From Chloroflexota bacterium (GTDB lineage: Bacteria; Chloroflexota; Anaerolineae; Promineifilales; Promineifilaceae): DNA of 56,532 nucleotides. Location of the stretch: contig JAGNBF010000019.1 of the NCBI GenBank assembly GCA_018004935.1, positions 1,634 to 58,165 on the forward strand, in the 5' to 3' direction. This document shows, in pieces, positions 18,005 to 27,172 of this stretch (position 1 is its first letter; each line of letters opens with the position of its first letter). The notes beneath the pieces are model-generated. The model was given only the letters and a program-made list of their open reading frames with translations. It was not told the DNA's origin and ran no database searches. Made by a program: the position numbers and the translations under genes.

Positions 18005-19066
18005 ATGAGACACGAGTTTCCGATTTTCTTTCTACCCGACCAACATCTACACAATCCTCAAACTCAGGTTAGTTTTGGTCAATCCCAACTTAACCCGGAA
18101 CAGCCGTACCGTGCGGCCGCGACCCTCGCCGCTCTTCGCTCTTTGCCCCACATCAGAACCATTCCCCACACCCGTCAGGCCACCGACGCTGAACTCCTCA
18201 CCATCCACAGCCCAGAACTGGTTCATTTTTTGGCTGAAGCGTATCCTGAATGGGCCAGGGAGTTCCCAGGCGTAGAGTTACTCCCAGAAGCGTTTACCCC
18301 AGTGGCGGCAACTACGCGCCTACCGCGCTGGTTACCGGTTCATGCAGGGCACTATTGCCTGGATACAGCCACCCCCATCGGGCCGCACACCAATGCCATT
18401 GCCCGGCAAGCGGCCGCACTCGCCCTGGATGCGGCAGAGACGTTTTTAACCGGAGAGAACCGGCTGGCCTATGCTTTGTGCCGCCCCCCAGGGCACCATG
18501 CCATGCGCGGCCGCTACGGTGGCTATTGTTACTTTAATAATGCGGCCCTGGCCGGGAAAAAACTGGCGCAACGCGGCCGCGTTGCTATCCTCGACGTAGA
18601 CTATCATCACGGTAACGGCACCCAGGAAATCTTCTATGCCAGCGATGAGGTACTGTTCCTCTCTATCCACGCAGACCCAGACGAAGAGTACCCCTATTTT
18701 TCAGGTTATGCGGATGAGATTGGCGCGGCCGCGGGCACAGGCTATAACCGCAACTACCCCCTACCCTTGCACACAACCGACTGGTCTGTATATCGTCCCC
18801 CCCTGGAAGCGGCCCTTAACCAGATAGTGGCCCAAAATTGTTGGTGTATCGTCGTCTCGTTTGGCCTGGACGCGGCCGCGACGGATGCTCTGGGCAAGTT
18901 CAAACTCACCCCATCTGACTTTCAGCAAATGGGACAGCTCATTACCCGCACGGGCCTGCCGGTATTAGCCATTCAGGAAGGCGGTTACTCCGAAGGGAAA
19001 GCATTAGGAGAAGTTGCGGCCGCGTTTGTCTCAGGCTTAGCAACGATTAACGTTATCGAGACCTGA
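18005..19066 (+). CDS. Histone deacetylase-superfamily amidohydrolase (acetylpolyamine deacetylase-like)
   Basis: A 353-aa zinc amidohydrolase of the arginase/deacetylase fold. The charge-relay histidines are H164-H165 (RPPGHHA), the zinc ligands are D199 and H201 (ILDVDYHHGNGTQ) plus the Asp in VVSFGLDAAATD, and the late tyrosine is in QEGGY. In bacteria such proteins remove acetyl groups from polyamines, acetoin-related substrates or proteins; the Gly-rich QEGGYSEG end resembles acetylpolyamine amidohydrolases. An arginine decarboxylase gene at 54833 hints at polyamine metabolism but is distant. It carries seven GCGGCCGC octamers, the densest gene in the window. Confidence 0.9.
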   Translation: MRHEFPIFFLPDQHLHNPQTQVSFGQSQLNPEQPYRAAATLAALRSLPHIRTIPHTRQATDAELLTIHSPELVHFLAEAYPEWAREFPGVELLPEAFTPVAATTRLPRWLPVHAGHYCLDTATPIGPHTNAIARQAAALALDAAETFLTGENRLAYALCRPPGHHAMRGRYGGYCYFNNAALAGKKLAQRGRVAILDVDYHHGNGTQEIFYASDEVLFLSIHADPDEEYPYFSGYADEIGAAAGTGYNRNYPLPLHTTDWSVYRPPLEAALNQIVAQNCWCIVVSFGLDAAATDALGKFKLTPSDFQQMGQLITRTGLPVLAIQEGGYSEGKALGEVAAAFVSGLATINVIET

Positions 19067-19935
19067 GTTTGTCGAAGCCTGTCCGTTACCTTTGGCGAGA
19101 TCAACTATACGGCCAAAAAGCATAATCTGACATTTTCCCACCGTGTTGCTTTATCGCCGCGTTGGGTTTATCCGGGGCCACCCCCGCCCCCAGAGGCGGG
19201 AACTTTTCTCGGCGCGGTTTGGGGCAGACGCCCCCATACCGCGCCGGTGGGTTTCTCTCTTTCCCAATTGTTGATTAAATGATTAATCGGGTAATGAGTT
19301 GATTCGCCCATCCCCCTGCGATTTCCGATGGGAAGGGGTAACACAGGAGTGCCGGTTATCGAGCGCGGCCGCGCTCGATAACCGGCACAAGAGAAAGTTC
19401 CCCACATCTGGGGGCGGGGTTAGGGGTGAAGGAAACCCTATTACCTGACTGTTTTTTTAAACAACAAAAGGGACGGGGATGGGTCTTCAGTCTAAACCTG
19501 CTCAAGCTGTGGCCGCTAACAAAATGTCACTTTATGATCGTGGTAAGTAATCGTTCGGAAATAAGATAGGTGGCACAGTCAGGAGACCGGCCACAGCAAA
19601 TGGTTAAGTTAATAATGAAAATAACGCTACCATTTTCATCATCATCCGTGTTTCTTCCTATCCATGTTTCCACTATCCGTGGCTATTTTCGTAGGAGTTC
19701 CCCATGTGCCTTTGGCACACCAAGAGGGATGAAAATCTGTAGGGCGATTTGCCAAATCGCCCTACATTTTCGCAGGAGTTCATCACTACCGGATTGTGCC
19801 TGCCCCATCATCCTTTATACTATACTCAGCGCGGCACAGATTGGTGGCCTGGTCAAGAGGTCAGCCACAGGATGCAAGCGCAACAACTGATCGCCAACAG
19901 TTGTCTATTCCCTATTCTCTCCCAGGAGACCTACC
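19067..19935. repeat. Gene-free stretch of repeats with complete element E5
   Basis: 19185-19260 is the decayed part of one hairpin element (GGCGCGGT arms), into which E5 (19268-19467) is inserted. 19468-19560 is the TGGGTCTTCAG...TTACCACG-type repeat in inverse orientation, 19568-19603 the GGAGACCGGCCACAG repeat, and 19632-19782 an inverted cruciform repeat with GTAGGGCGATTTGCC. 19783-19935 precedes the acyl-CoA dehydrogenase gene and should hold its promoter. Confidence 0.75.
19268..19467. mobile_element. TTGT...ACAA miniature element E5 (200 bp) with a 40-bp perfect palindrome
   Basis: Ends TTGTTGATTAAATGATTAAT and TTTTTAAACAACAA. Positions 19349-19388 form a 40-bp palindrome with no loop and no mismatch, centred on GCGGCCGC (19365-19372), replacing the usual stem sequence of the family. 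The flanking bases are A on both sides. The target was the CTTTCCC/GGGACGGG loop of another copy. Confidence 0.88.
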
Positions 19936-21624
19936 ATGAAACTGTTCAACCAAACACCCCCCGAACTTGGGAATCAATACGTAGAAGACCGTGTGTTACG
20001 TTCATATTTGCGGCGGCATTTACCCGCCGACATGCTTAAACAGATAGAAACGGATTTATTCACAATGGGTGAGATGGCCGGGGGCGAGTTATACCGCCTG
20101 CAATTGGCTGATCGGCTCAACGAGCCAGTGTTAAACCAGTGGGATGCCTGGGGCAACCGGCTAGATGAGATTGAATTGACACCCCTATGGCAACGGGCGG
20201 AGAAGATTGCGGCAGAAATGGGGGTGGTCGCGGCCGCGTACGAACCCACCTTCGGCCATTACGCCCGTGCCCATCAGTTCGCCCTCGTTTACCTCTTCCA
20301 CCCTTCTACAGACGTATACACCTGCCCCCTGGCCATGACCGATGGTGCGGCTCGCACCCTGCTCCTCTCCGGCAACCAAAAACTCATCAGCCGGGCAGTT
20401 TCTCACCTCACCAGTCGCAATCCGGGCTTCTTCTGGACCAGCGGTCAATGGATGACCGAATTTACCGGTGGTTCTGATGTGGGCTTGTCAGAGACGGTCG
20501 CCAAAAAAGACGAACAAGGCATCTGGCGGCTCGCGGGGCGTAAATGGTTTACCTCAGCGGCTACATCACAGATCGCGCTGACGCTGGCGCGGCCAGAAGG
20601 CAACGGCCCTGGGGGCAAAGGATTAGCCCTCTTCTATCTAGAAACGAAAGATGACCGCGGCCGCTTACTCAACATCACTGTCAACCGTCTCAAAGACAAA
20701 TTGGGGACGCGCAAAGTACCCACAGCCGAACTGATGCTGGCAGGAACCCCAGCCGAGCCGGTCATGGGCCTTGATCATGGGGTACGCAATATCGTTCCCA
20801 TGTTACACCTGACCCGCACCTGGAACGCCGTGACCGCGGCCGCGTTCATGCGCCGAGGTATGGCCTTAGCCCGTGACTATGCCCGCCGCCGTTTCGCCTT
20901 CGGCAGTAACCTGGCAGAAAAACCGCTCCATCTCGACACCCTCGCCACTCTCCAGGCCGAAAGCGAAGCGGCTTTCCACCTCAGCTTCTTCCTGGTAGAC
21001 CTCATTGGCCGCCACGAAACCAAAGAACTCCAGGGAGATCAGACTGACTTGCTCCGCATTCTCACCTCCATCACCAAGCTAACCACCGGCAAACAAGGAG
21101 TAGCCGTCGCCAGTGAAGTGTTGGAAGCGTTTGGGGGGGCAGGCTATGTTGAAGACACCGGGCTACCCATGCTTCTGCGCGACAGCCAGGTTTTACCAAT
21201 CTGGGAAGGCACAACCAACGTATTAGCACTGGACACACTCCGAGGACTGCATGAGGGCCAGGGGCTAAACGCCCTAAAAGCCAAAATTGACCATTGTGTG
21301 CAGGCGGCACGAGATACACGGCTGGCAAATGCCGGACGCACCGCCCAACGGGCTTTGTTTAATGCACAGGCCTGGTTACAAGCGGCCGCACAACAGGGTC
21401 AACCAGCATTAGAAGCCGGAGCCAGACGCTTCGCCATGACATTGGGCCGGGCCTTGTCATTGGCCTTACTGGTGGAGCAGGGGCAATGGTCACTGGATTA
21501 TGAGCAGGATGGGCGGGCACGCGCGGCCGCGCTCCGTTTCGCCGCCACCCCCATTGACCTCATCACCGAGCTAGACGCCACCCATGCCCGTGCCCTCGCC
21601 AACGACGAAGCCTTACCCATCTGA
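19936..21624 (+). CDS. AidB-family acyl-CoA dehydrogenase
   Basis: A 562-aa flavoprotein-type acyl-CoA dehydrogenase of the large AidB group. FAD-contact motifs are visible (FWTSGQWMTEFTGGSDVG near 170; KWFTSA), and the C-terminal helical domain contains DTGLPMLLRDSQVLPIWEGTTNVLALD, where the glutamate of WEGTTN is the usual catalytic base position. Length (about 550 residues) fits AidB rather than standard acyl-CoA dehydrogenases of 380 residues. AidB protects DNA from alkylation in E. coli, but many homologues may act in fatty or branched-chain acid oxidation. ATG 19936 follows CAGGAG. It has five octamers. Confidence 0.88.
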   Translation: MKLFNQTPPELGNQYVEDRVLRSYLRRHLPADMLKQIETDLFTMGEMAGGELYRLQLADRLNEPVLNQWDAWGNRLDEIELTPLWQRAEKIAAEMGVVAAAYEPTFGHYARAHQFALVYLFHPSTDVYTCPLAMTDGAARTLLLSGNQKLISRAVSHLTSRNPGFFWTSGQWMTEFTGGSDVGLSETVAKKDEQGIWRLAGRKWFTSAATSQIALTLARPEGNGPGGKGLALFYLETKDDRGRLLNITVNRLKDKLGTRKVPTAELMLAGTPAEPVMGLDHGVRNIVPMLHLTRTWNAVTAAAFMRRGMALARDYARRRFAFGSNLAEKPLHLDTLATLQAESEAAFHLSFFLVDLIGRHETKELQGDQTDLLRILTSITKLTTGKQGVAVASEVLEAFGGAGYVEDTGLPMLLRDSQVLPIWEGTTNVLALDTLRGLHEGQGLNALKAKIDHCVQAARDTRLANAGRTAQRALFNAQAWLQAAAQQGQPALEAGARRFAMTLGRALSLALLVEQGQWSLDYEQDGRARAAALRFAATPIDLITELDATHARALANDEALPI

Positions 21625-21869
21625 GCCAGACTCAGCCCCAATCTAAAAGAGTTCACTGTAGATTGATGTGATGCAGGCGAAGAACTTGTACAATAGGTGA
21701 GGCAAATATACATTTCCAGTAACTATACACATCCTCGAGGGCCGAGCTTGTCGAAGCCTCGCTCCGCCTTCGCTAAGCTCAGGTAGAGCCGTACCCCACC
21801 TGTATAGATACCAGTTCCATTTATTTGTTCTGGCAACGTTTCTCCATAGCCATTTTGAAGAGGACATTC
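21625..21869. repeat. Intergenic repeat with GAGCTTGTCGAAGCC arms
   Basis: 21728-21805 contains the imperfect inverted repeat ATCCTCGAGGGCCGAGCTTG...CTAAGCTCAGG, related to 11883-11945, 12315-12350 and 50588-50640. The rest is ordinary spacer leading to GAAGAGG (21857-21863) before the amidase gene. Confidence 0.65.
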
Positions 21870-23249
21870 ATGAACTATCTGACCCTACCCGATGCCACCG
21901 AGTTGCTCAAGCAGATTCAGAGTGGCGAACGCAGTGCTGAGGGTGTGGTAAGTGAGTATCTCCAACGCCTGGAGACGCAACACCCCCGTATCAACGCCGC
22001 CGTTCAGGTATTCCGTGATCAGGCCCTGACCGAAGCACGATCCCCTCGGCCTGGCCCGCTGTCTGGTTTACCCATCAGTGTGAAAGAAACATTTGGCCTG
22101 GCAGGCGAAACAGTCACGGCTGGCTCTTTGCGGATGCCCCCCATCCCTCACAAGCAAGACGCCACGATTGTGCGCCGCCTTCGCGAGGCGGGAGCAATTA
22201 TTATAGCCCGCAGTAATTTGCCCGAGTTCGCAATGACCTACGAATCGGATAATCTGCGCTATGGTCGCACAAATAATCCGCTCAACCCGGAATACTCCCC
22301 AGGTGGCTCTAGTGGTGGAGAAGCGGCTCTGGTCGCTTCTGGTTCTACGGCGTTGGGTATCGGCTCAGATATTGGTGGCTCAATCCGTTACCCGGCCCAT
22401 TGTTGTGGCGTGGTAGGTTTTAAACCGCATGCCCGAGCTATTCCCAAAGAGGGGACATGGCCGCAACTGCCCGGCCTCATTGATACGATGTTGGCGTTGG
22501 GATCCCTCACTCGTTCGGTGCGGGATGCACGGCTGGTGTATAACGTTATCGCCGATGAGCCAGTAGCTGAGAACGGGGACGCGGCCGCGCTTCGGCTTAT
22601 TACCGCCCCCAATTTCCGTATGAACTTACAGGATAATGCTGTGGCGTCTGCCCTCAAACGAGGCATTAGCGAACTCAAAGAGGCTGGTCTCACCGCTGAG
22701 GAATGGGACATCCCCGAAGTCGGCTCCCTGGTACAAGATTACATCAGTTATATAGCCTATAACCTGGCTGATCCTTTTTTTGATTTGCTCACCACAGCCG
22801 AGGGGGACAAACTTTCTCTGGCAACTGAAGGACAGCGGCAACTGATGCGCCGCCCCACAGTGCACAAATATGTCTTCAACATGCTCCTGGCCGCCCCACT
22901 CATTAAACCCAATGCACGAAAAGCCCTGGAAATTGAACAACGTATCCTCATCGCCAGAGAAAAATATTATGAGAAACTGGGTACAGATGGAATTTTGCTT
23001 CTGCCCACAAGTGGGGCATTGGCGATGAAACATGGCAAAGCGGCCGCGACGGTACTTCGTCCTGGTGTACCCGGTGTTTTTACGCCTACCTTGTTGATCA
23101 ATATTCTGAACTTATCGGCCATCAGCCTGCCGTCCTGGTTTGATATTGATGGCAAGACAGGGCTGGTGCCAGGCCTTATGCTGGCCACACGGCCAGGGAA
23201 TGAGGCGGCGCTCCTAGACGCGGCCGCGCTCCTGGAAACCGCTCTATAA
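21870..23249 (+). CDS. Amidase signature-family hydrolase
   Basis: A 459-aa amidase. The Ser-cisSer-Lys triad is present: K72 (PISVKETFG), the serines of GGSSGG (147-148) and S171 in GSDIGGSIRYPAH. The family includes acetamidase, fatty amide hydrolase and GatA; no gatB or gatC lies nearby and the C-terminal half is unlike GatA, so a stand-alone amide hydrolase is most likely. ATG 21870 has GAAGAGG upstream; an earlier in-frame Met at 21825 does not. Its stop codon is followed by a strong inverted repeat shared with the convergent gene. Confidence 0.9.
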   Translation: MNYLTLPDATELLKQIQSGERSAEGVVSEYLQRLETQHPRINAAVQVFRDQALTEARSPRPGPLSGLPISVKETFGLAGETVTAGSLRMPPIPHKQDATIVRRLREAGAIIIARSNLPEFAMTYESDNLRYGRTNNPLNPEYSPGGSSGGEAALVASGSTALGIGSDIGGSIRYPAHCCGVVGFKPHARAIPKEGTWPQLPGLIDTMLALGSLTRSVRDARLVYNVIADEPVAENGDAAALRLITAPNFRMNLQDNAVASALKRGISELKEAGLTAEEWDIPEVGSLVQDYISYIAYNLADPFFDLLTTAEGDKLSLATEGQRQLMRRPTVHKYVFNMLLAAPLIKPNARKALEIEQRILIAREKYYEKLGTDGILLLPTSGALAMKHGKAAATVLRPGVPGVFTPTLLINILNLSAISLPSWFDIDGKTGLVPGLMLATRPGNEAALLDAAALLETAL

Positions 23250-23262
23250 AACTCCCCACTCA

Positions 23263-23295
23263 AGATTGGTTCAATCTCAAAGATTGAACCAATCT
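23263..23295. terminator. Bidirectional stem-loop between convergent genes
   Basis: AGATTGGTTCAATCT and AGATTGAACCAATCT form a perfect 15-bp stem with a CAA loop, 14 nt after the amidase stop and 7 nt after the end of the convergent propeller gene. No U tract follows, so the termination role is inferred from position. Confidence 0.7.
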
Positions 23296-23301
23296 CTCCC
23301 C

Positions 23302-24690
23302 TCACGGCAACCAGCCCGGCGCAAACGCCTTTTCTTGCACCAATTGGTGTGTCCCCCTCTCCCTGTCATAAAGCCAGATAGACGACGGAGCCGAGCCATC
23401 AATGGGTGAACGTTGATAAGCCAGGGTGCGGCCGCACGGGCACCAAACCAGGCTACTATGATTTACCAGGGGCAAAGCCGTGATCGCCTCATCCGCTGTG
23501 CCATCCGGGGCCATCAGCCAGATTTGTGCCCCTTCTCCGGCTAACGAACGCGGCACAGCCAGTAACTCCCCTGTGGGTAGCCAGGTCGCCAGGCCATCGT
23601 TGTATTCTGTGCCCTGCACCACATCCACCGCCTCTTGGCGCACCATATTGGCAATAATCGTATGGCTATACAATTCTGCACCAGTGTGGTTTATGACTGT
23701 GCCATCGGCCAGGGTGTGGGTATGGGGCTGAGAAATGCTCCGGGCATACTCGGTATACGCCAACAAGGGGGCGACGGGCGACCATTGGCCTAAGGTATCG
23801 AGCGTGGCCGGTAACAAAATCGGGGTATCGAGGTCTGTGGCATCCAGGATAACAATGACCTGAGCCTCGGCGGCGAAATAGGCCAGATAACGCCCATCAG
23901 CCGACCAACGGGGAAATTGACCGGTGGTAAGGGGCAACCCCAGGTCGGCAAAAGCCGCTGACGGTTGAGCGGACCAGGTTTCGCCGCTGGTAGGGTCTAA
24001 CAACCACACTTGGGGTGATGGGCCTTGTTGCGGCCGCAGTTCATATGCTACTAATTTTCCCCAGGGTTGTTGCCGCGCATTTTCACAGTGGGCCGTACAA
24101 TCCAGCCATATCGTTCTGTCGCCATTGTCCAGGTCATAACCGGCCAGGTCTAGTGAACCATCTTCATCTTCACTGACGACGAGAAGCGAACGCCAGCCCG
24201 CGGCCGCGTCATACTCCCAGGCCGTTAACGGCTCATCGGTCAGGCGGCGCGGGAGCGCCGCACCAGAGAGGTTTTGTTGCCACACATTCAGACGGCCATC
24301 ATTCTCCGCCCGCAGATAAAGCAAGGTCGGTGAATCAACCTGGAATGTCCAGGCGGTTGTTCTGAGTAAAGGCAACCCGTTTACCCCCGGCAGACCAGCT
24401 TTGACGGTCACGGTATAGGTTTGACCATAAATGAGGGGAACGGTAGGGAAAAAATTGAGGTGGGGACCAGCGGTTTGCCAGTGGCCCTGAGCTGTGGGGG
24501 AAATATCAACCCATGGAGTAGGATCGGCGGTGGTAAGTAGGCGAGAAAAAGGGATGGTTAGCGGCCGCGTGGCGGAAGGTAACGCGGCCGCTAATTGATC
24601 TTTTTGTAACCGGGGTGATAACCAGAAGAGCATCCCCGCCGCACCCATCACCAAACCGAACAAGGCTATAATCACTTTCTGTCGTGCCAT
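23302..24690 (-). CDS. Membrane-anchored Ig-like and beta-propeller protein
   Basis: A 462-aa protein with one N-terminal membrane segment (KVIIALFGLVMGAAGMLFWL), so the rest should face outward. Residues about 35-125 look like a bacterial Ig-like (Big_5) domain (PLIYGQTYTVTVKAGL...WTFQV). After that come TolB/WD40-like propeller blades with repeated W-S-x-DGRYLAYF, DGTADEAITALP and PCGRTLAYQRSPIDG units. Such proteins bind or display ligands rather than catalyse; partner unknown. Six octamers occur in the gene. Confidence 0.78.
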   Translation of the reverse strand: MARQKVIIALFGLVMGAAGMLFWLSPRLQKDQLAAALPSATRPLTIPFSRLLTTADPTPWVDISPTAQGHWQTAGPHLNFFPTVPLIYGQTYTVTVKAGLPGVNGLPLLRTTAWTFQVDSPTLLYLRAENDGRLNVWQQNLSGAALPRRLTDEPLTAWEYDAAAGWRSLLVVSEDEDGSLDLAGYDLDNGDRTIWLDCTAHCENARQQPWGKLVAYELRPQQGPSPQVWLLDPTSGETWSAQPSAAFADLGLPLTTGQFPRWSADGRYLAYFAAEAQVIVILDATDLDTPILLPATLDTLGQWSPVAPLLAYTEYARSISQPHTHTLADGTVINHTGAELYSHTIIANMVRQEAVDVVQGTEYNDGLATWLPTGELLAVPRSLAGEGAQIWLMAPDGTADEAITALPLVNHSSLVWCPCGRTLAYQRSPIDGSAPSSIWLYDRERGTHQLVQEKAFAPGWLP

Positions 24691-24740
24691 AGCCCCGACT
24701 ATAACAGGAACGTGTGCGGGGGAAAACTCTGAACAAACAA

Positions 24741-24968
24741 TTACGCCATACGATGGCCCAGCCAGAAATGATGTAACAAGACATTCGCTACCGGTCGTAC
24801 CTGAATACCCCCGATCTTCTTTTCCTCGCCCAACATCTTCTTATTAACCAGACAAAGATTAGGCACGCGGCCATACTTGTTGCGGTAATAATCAGCCGCC
24901 CGGAGTAATTTTTCTTCAAAAGAACGGTTCTTACTATCATCTAGCCAGAGCATGCCTACATCTAACAT
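24741..24968 (-). CDS. Small hypothetical protein (75 aa)
   Basis: A basic-acidic soluble protein starting MLDVGMLWLDDSK, with an AADYYRNKYGRVPNLCLVN core and a QVRPVANVLLHHFWLG end. I do not recognise a named family. ATG 24968 is preceded by AGGAGATTACC, and this Shine-Dalgarno site is the terminal part of the cruciform repeat that starts at once upstream. The FtsK-like gene lies upstream on the same strand, beyond about 750 bp of tandem repeats, so co-transcription through the array is possible. Composition and plausible folding make it a likely real gene. Confidence 0.72.
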   Translation of the reverse strand: MLDVGMLWLDDSKNRSFEEKLLRAADYYRNKYGRVPNLCLVNKKMLGEEKKIGGIQVRPVANVLLHHFWLGHRMA

Positions 24969-24973
24969 GGTAA

Positions 24974-25716
24974 TCTCCTGCGAAAATGTAGGGCGATTTG
25001 GCAAATCGCCCGGACGATTTATCAAATCGTCCTACAGATTTTCATTCCACCTGGTGAGCACCCCGCTCATGGGAAACTCCTGCGGAAATAGCCACGGATA
25101 ATGGAAACACGGATAGGAAGAAACACGGATGGGGATGAAAAATGGTGGCGTTATTTTCATTCCTCTTGGTGTGCGTTCCGTCCATGGGGAACTCCTACGA
25201 AAATGTAGGGCGATTTGGCAAATCGCCCGGACGATTTATCAAATCGTCCTACAGATTTTCATTCCACCTGGTGAGCACCCCGCTCATGGGAAACTCCTGC
25301 GGAAATGTAGGGCGATTTGGCAAATCGCCCGGACGATTTATCAAATCGTCCTACAGATTTTCATTCCACCTGGTGAGCACCCCGCTCATGGGAAACTCCT
25401 GCGGAAATAGCCACGGATAATGGAAACACGGATAGGAAGAAACACGGATGGGGATGAAAAATGGTGGCGTTATTTTCATTCCTCTTGGTGTGCGTTCCGT
25501 CCATGGGGAACTCCTACGAAAATGTAGGGCGATTTTTTAAATCGCCCGGACGATTTATCAAATCGTCCTACAGATTTTCATTCCACCTGGTGAGCACCCC
25601 GCTCATGGGGAACTCCTACGAAAATGTAGGGCGATTTTTTAAATCGCCCGGACGATTTATCAAATCGTCCTACAGATTTTCATCCCTCTTGGTGCGCTCA
25701 AAGCCCATGGGAAACT
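24974..25716. repeat. Tandem array of cruciform repeats
   Basis: At least five cruciform cores of the form GTAGG-[GCGATTT..AAATCGC]-[ACGATTT..AAATCGT]-CCTAC, joined by near-identical linkers (ATTTTCATTCCACCTGGTG... CTCATGGGAAACTCCTGCG; CACGGATAGGAAGAAACACG). Basic spacing is about 107 bp, with larger composite units of about 330 bp. Linkers repeat too, so this is not a CRISPR. The long frames through it translate only the repeat. Dispersed copies: 12649-12893, 19632-19782, 42473-42705, 49646-49696, 56300-56532. Confidence 0.9.
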
Positions 25717-25721
25717 CCATT

Positions 25722-26951
25722 TCACAAAATATCATCCAAAAAGGAGATTTCATCATCCATATCCGCTACAAAATCACGTACTGGGGGTTTGGGGGGGTTG
25801 ATGGGTTCGGTTGTTGGTTTAGGTTCTAGCACCGGACGAATGGTCGTTGGCTGGGCCAATAGTACCGGCAACCGGCGGCGGTGCAACGGTTCTAACGTCT
25901 GCAACAAATCAGTTCCCCCAATAAAGGCCGCCTGGAAATGACTGTTCGTTCCCCCGGCAAGGGCCATAAAATCACCTTCGCCCAGCAAATATTCGGCTTG
26001 TGAATCGGTGATACTACTAGCGGCCCGTGCGGTTGCCTGATCACTTACTTTGCCCACAATACGGGCCGGAAAGTTTGCCTTAAACAAGTTATCCAGGTAG
26101 GCCGCCCCCGGCTCATTAGTGCTAAGAATGAGGTGAATGCCCGCGGCCGCACCCGTTTGCACCAGTTTACGCACCCCTTCCTGCATCTCCTTTCCCCCTG
26201 CCGTCATTAAATGGGCCGCCCCATCCAAAAAAACAGCAATAACTGGTAATGTTGTGCCCTGTTCCTGGCGGTAATTGATTTCATTTACCAGAAAGTTTAT
26301 GACCTCTTTGGCGGGTGTTATTTCTGTAATAATGGGGGTTAAGATGTGGGGCAGGTAGTTGAGCGGGGCAAGTTCTTGATCTTTGTCGGGGTTCGCGGCC
26401 GCGTCGCCATCCACAACCACCAGTTGCAGGCGGGATGGTTTATTGTGCAAAGCCAATGACAGCGCCATGGTGCGGAGGAGTACTGTTTTACCAGCCCCTT
26501 CATTTCCCGTCACCAACACATGCGCGGCCTCTTTTGTCGTCAGGTCAATCACCACGGGTCTTTCATCTTCTGACCAACCGAGCGCGGCTGTTACCGGGGG
26601 CAATGGAGGAATCACCGCCAGCAAGTCCAGTAGATTTACCGGCTCACTGGCAGGTTGGGCCACCTGGAGGTGTAATCGGTCTTGTGCCTGGGTAACGGTA
26701 ATATCTTTCGCCGCTAATACCCGGAGCAGATCAGCCTTTATGTCGCGCATTCGCTCCATCGCGGCCGCGAGCGAGGTTTGCAAATCAAAGCGTATCCAAC
26801 CTGGCCCTACCTGCCCCCCGGCCACCCGTGAGGGTACTTGATGCCGTTCAAACACGCCCTCAATCTGCATGGATTGAATTTCTAACTGATGGCGTAGCCG
26901 TTGTTCCCGTTGCTGTTCCATATCTTGAAGGTTGGCCGCATAAAAGCGCAT
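25722..26951 (-). CDS. FtsK/SpoIIIE-like P-loop ATPase without membrane domain
   Basis: A 409-aa ATPase resembling the motor of FtsK-type DNA translocases. Residues 1-30 are a charged coiled-coil-like stretch, about 40-110 resemble the alpha domain, Walker A is GNEGAGKTVLL near 150 and Walker B is LPVIAVFLDGAAHL. Then follow LILSTNEPGA and FPARIVGKVSD, FtsK-typical segments, and GEGDFMAL. It lacks the FtsK membrane helices and a recognisable gamma domain; the acidic tail (DDEISFLDDIL) may dock a partner. ATG 26951 follows GGAGAG at 5 nt. It could be a chromosome-handling or conjugation-type motor; substrate unknown. Confidence 0.85.
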   Translation of the reverse strand: MRFYAANLQDMEQQREQRLRHQLEIQSMQIEGVFERHQVPSRVAGGQVGPGWIRFDLQTSLAAAMERMRDIKADLLRVLAAKDITVTQAQDRLHLQVAQPASEPVNLLDLLAVIPPLPPVTAALGWSEDERPVVIDLTTKEAAHVLVTGNEGAGKTVLLRTMALSLALHNKPSRLQLVVVDGDAAANPDKDQELAPLNYLPHILTPIITEITPAKEVINFLVNEINYRQEQGTTLPVIAVFLDGAAHLMTAGGKEMQEGVRKLVQTGAAAGIHLILSTNEPGAAYLDNLFKANFPARIVGKVSDQATARAASSITDSQAEYLLGEGDFMALAGGTNSHFQAAFIGGTDLLQTLEPLHRRRLPVLLAQPTTIRPVLEPKPTTEPINPPKPPVRDFVADMDDEISFLDDIL

Positions 26952-27116
26952 AAGCACTCTCCAGTATAAAGCATGAGGGTTGCCTCAAGCCGGTCGCCTG
27001 ACCGCGCTCGTTGTGGTTTGGTGAGAGGATTGGGCGTGGCGCGTCAGGTATCATTTATACTGGAGAGTTCTTTTCTTGTCTCATCTACCGATCAACACAT
27101 TTGTTCTAATTTGCAT

Positions 27117-27146
27117 TTAAAAAAAAGACGGCGCTGGTGCCGTCTT
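27117..27146 (-). terminator. Rho-independent terminator of lexA
   Basis: On the minus strand AAGACGGC-ACCAGC-GCCGTCTT is followed by TTTTTT; it lies about 27 nt past the lexA stop codon. Confidence 0.9.
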
Positions 27147-27172
27147 AGCTATTTTATGGGTCAGCCAGCGAG

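Noticed and set aside
24974-25716. Possible CRISPR array
   Set aside because: The units of about 107 bp have near-identical linkers; there are no unique spacers of uniform size, and no cas genes nearby.
25129-25829. Open frames of 90-120 codons through the tandem array
   Set aside because: They translate only the repeated unit, repeat the same peptide, and the last overlaps the FtsK-like gene on the other strand.
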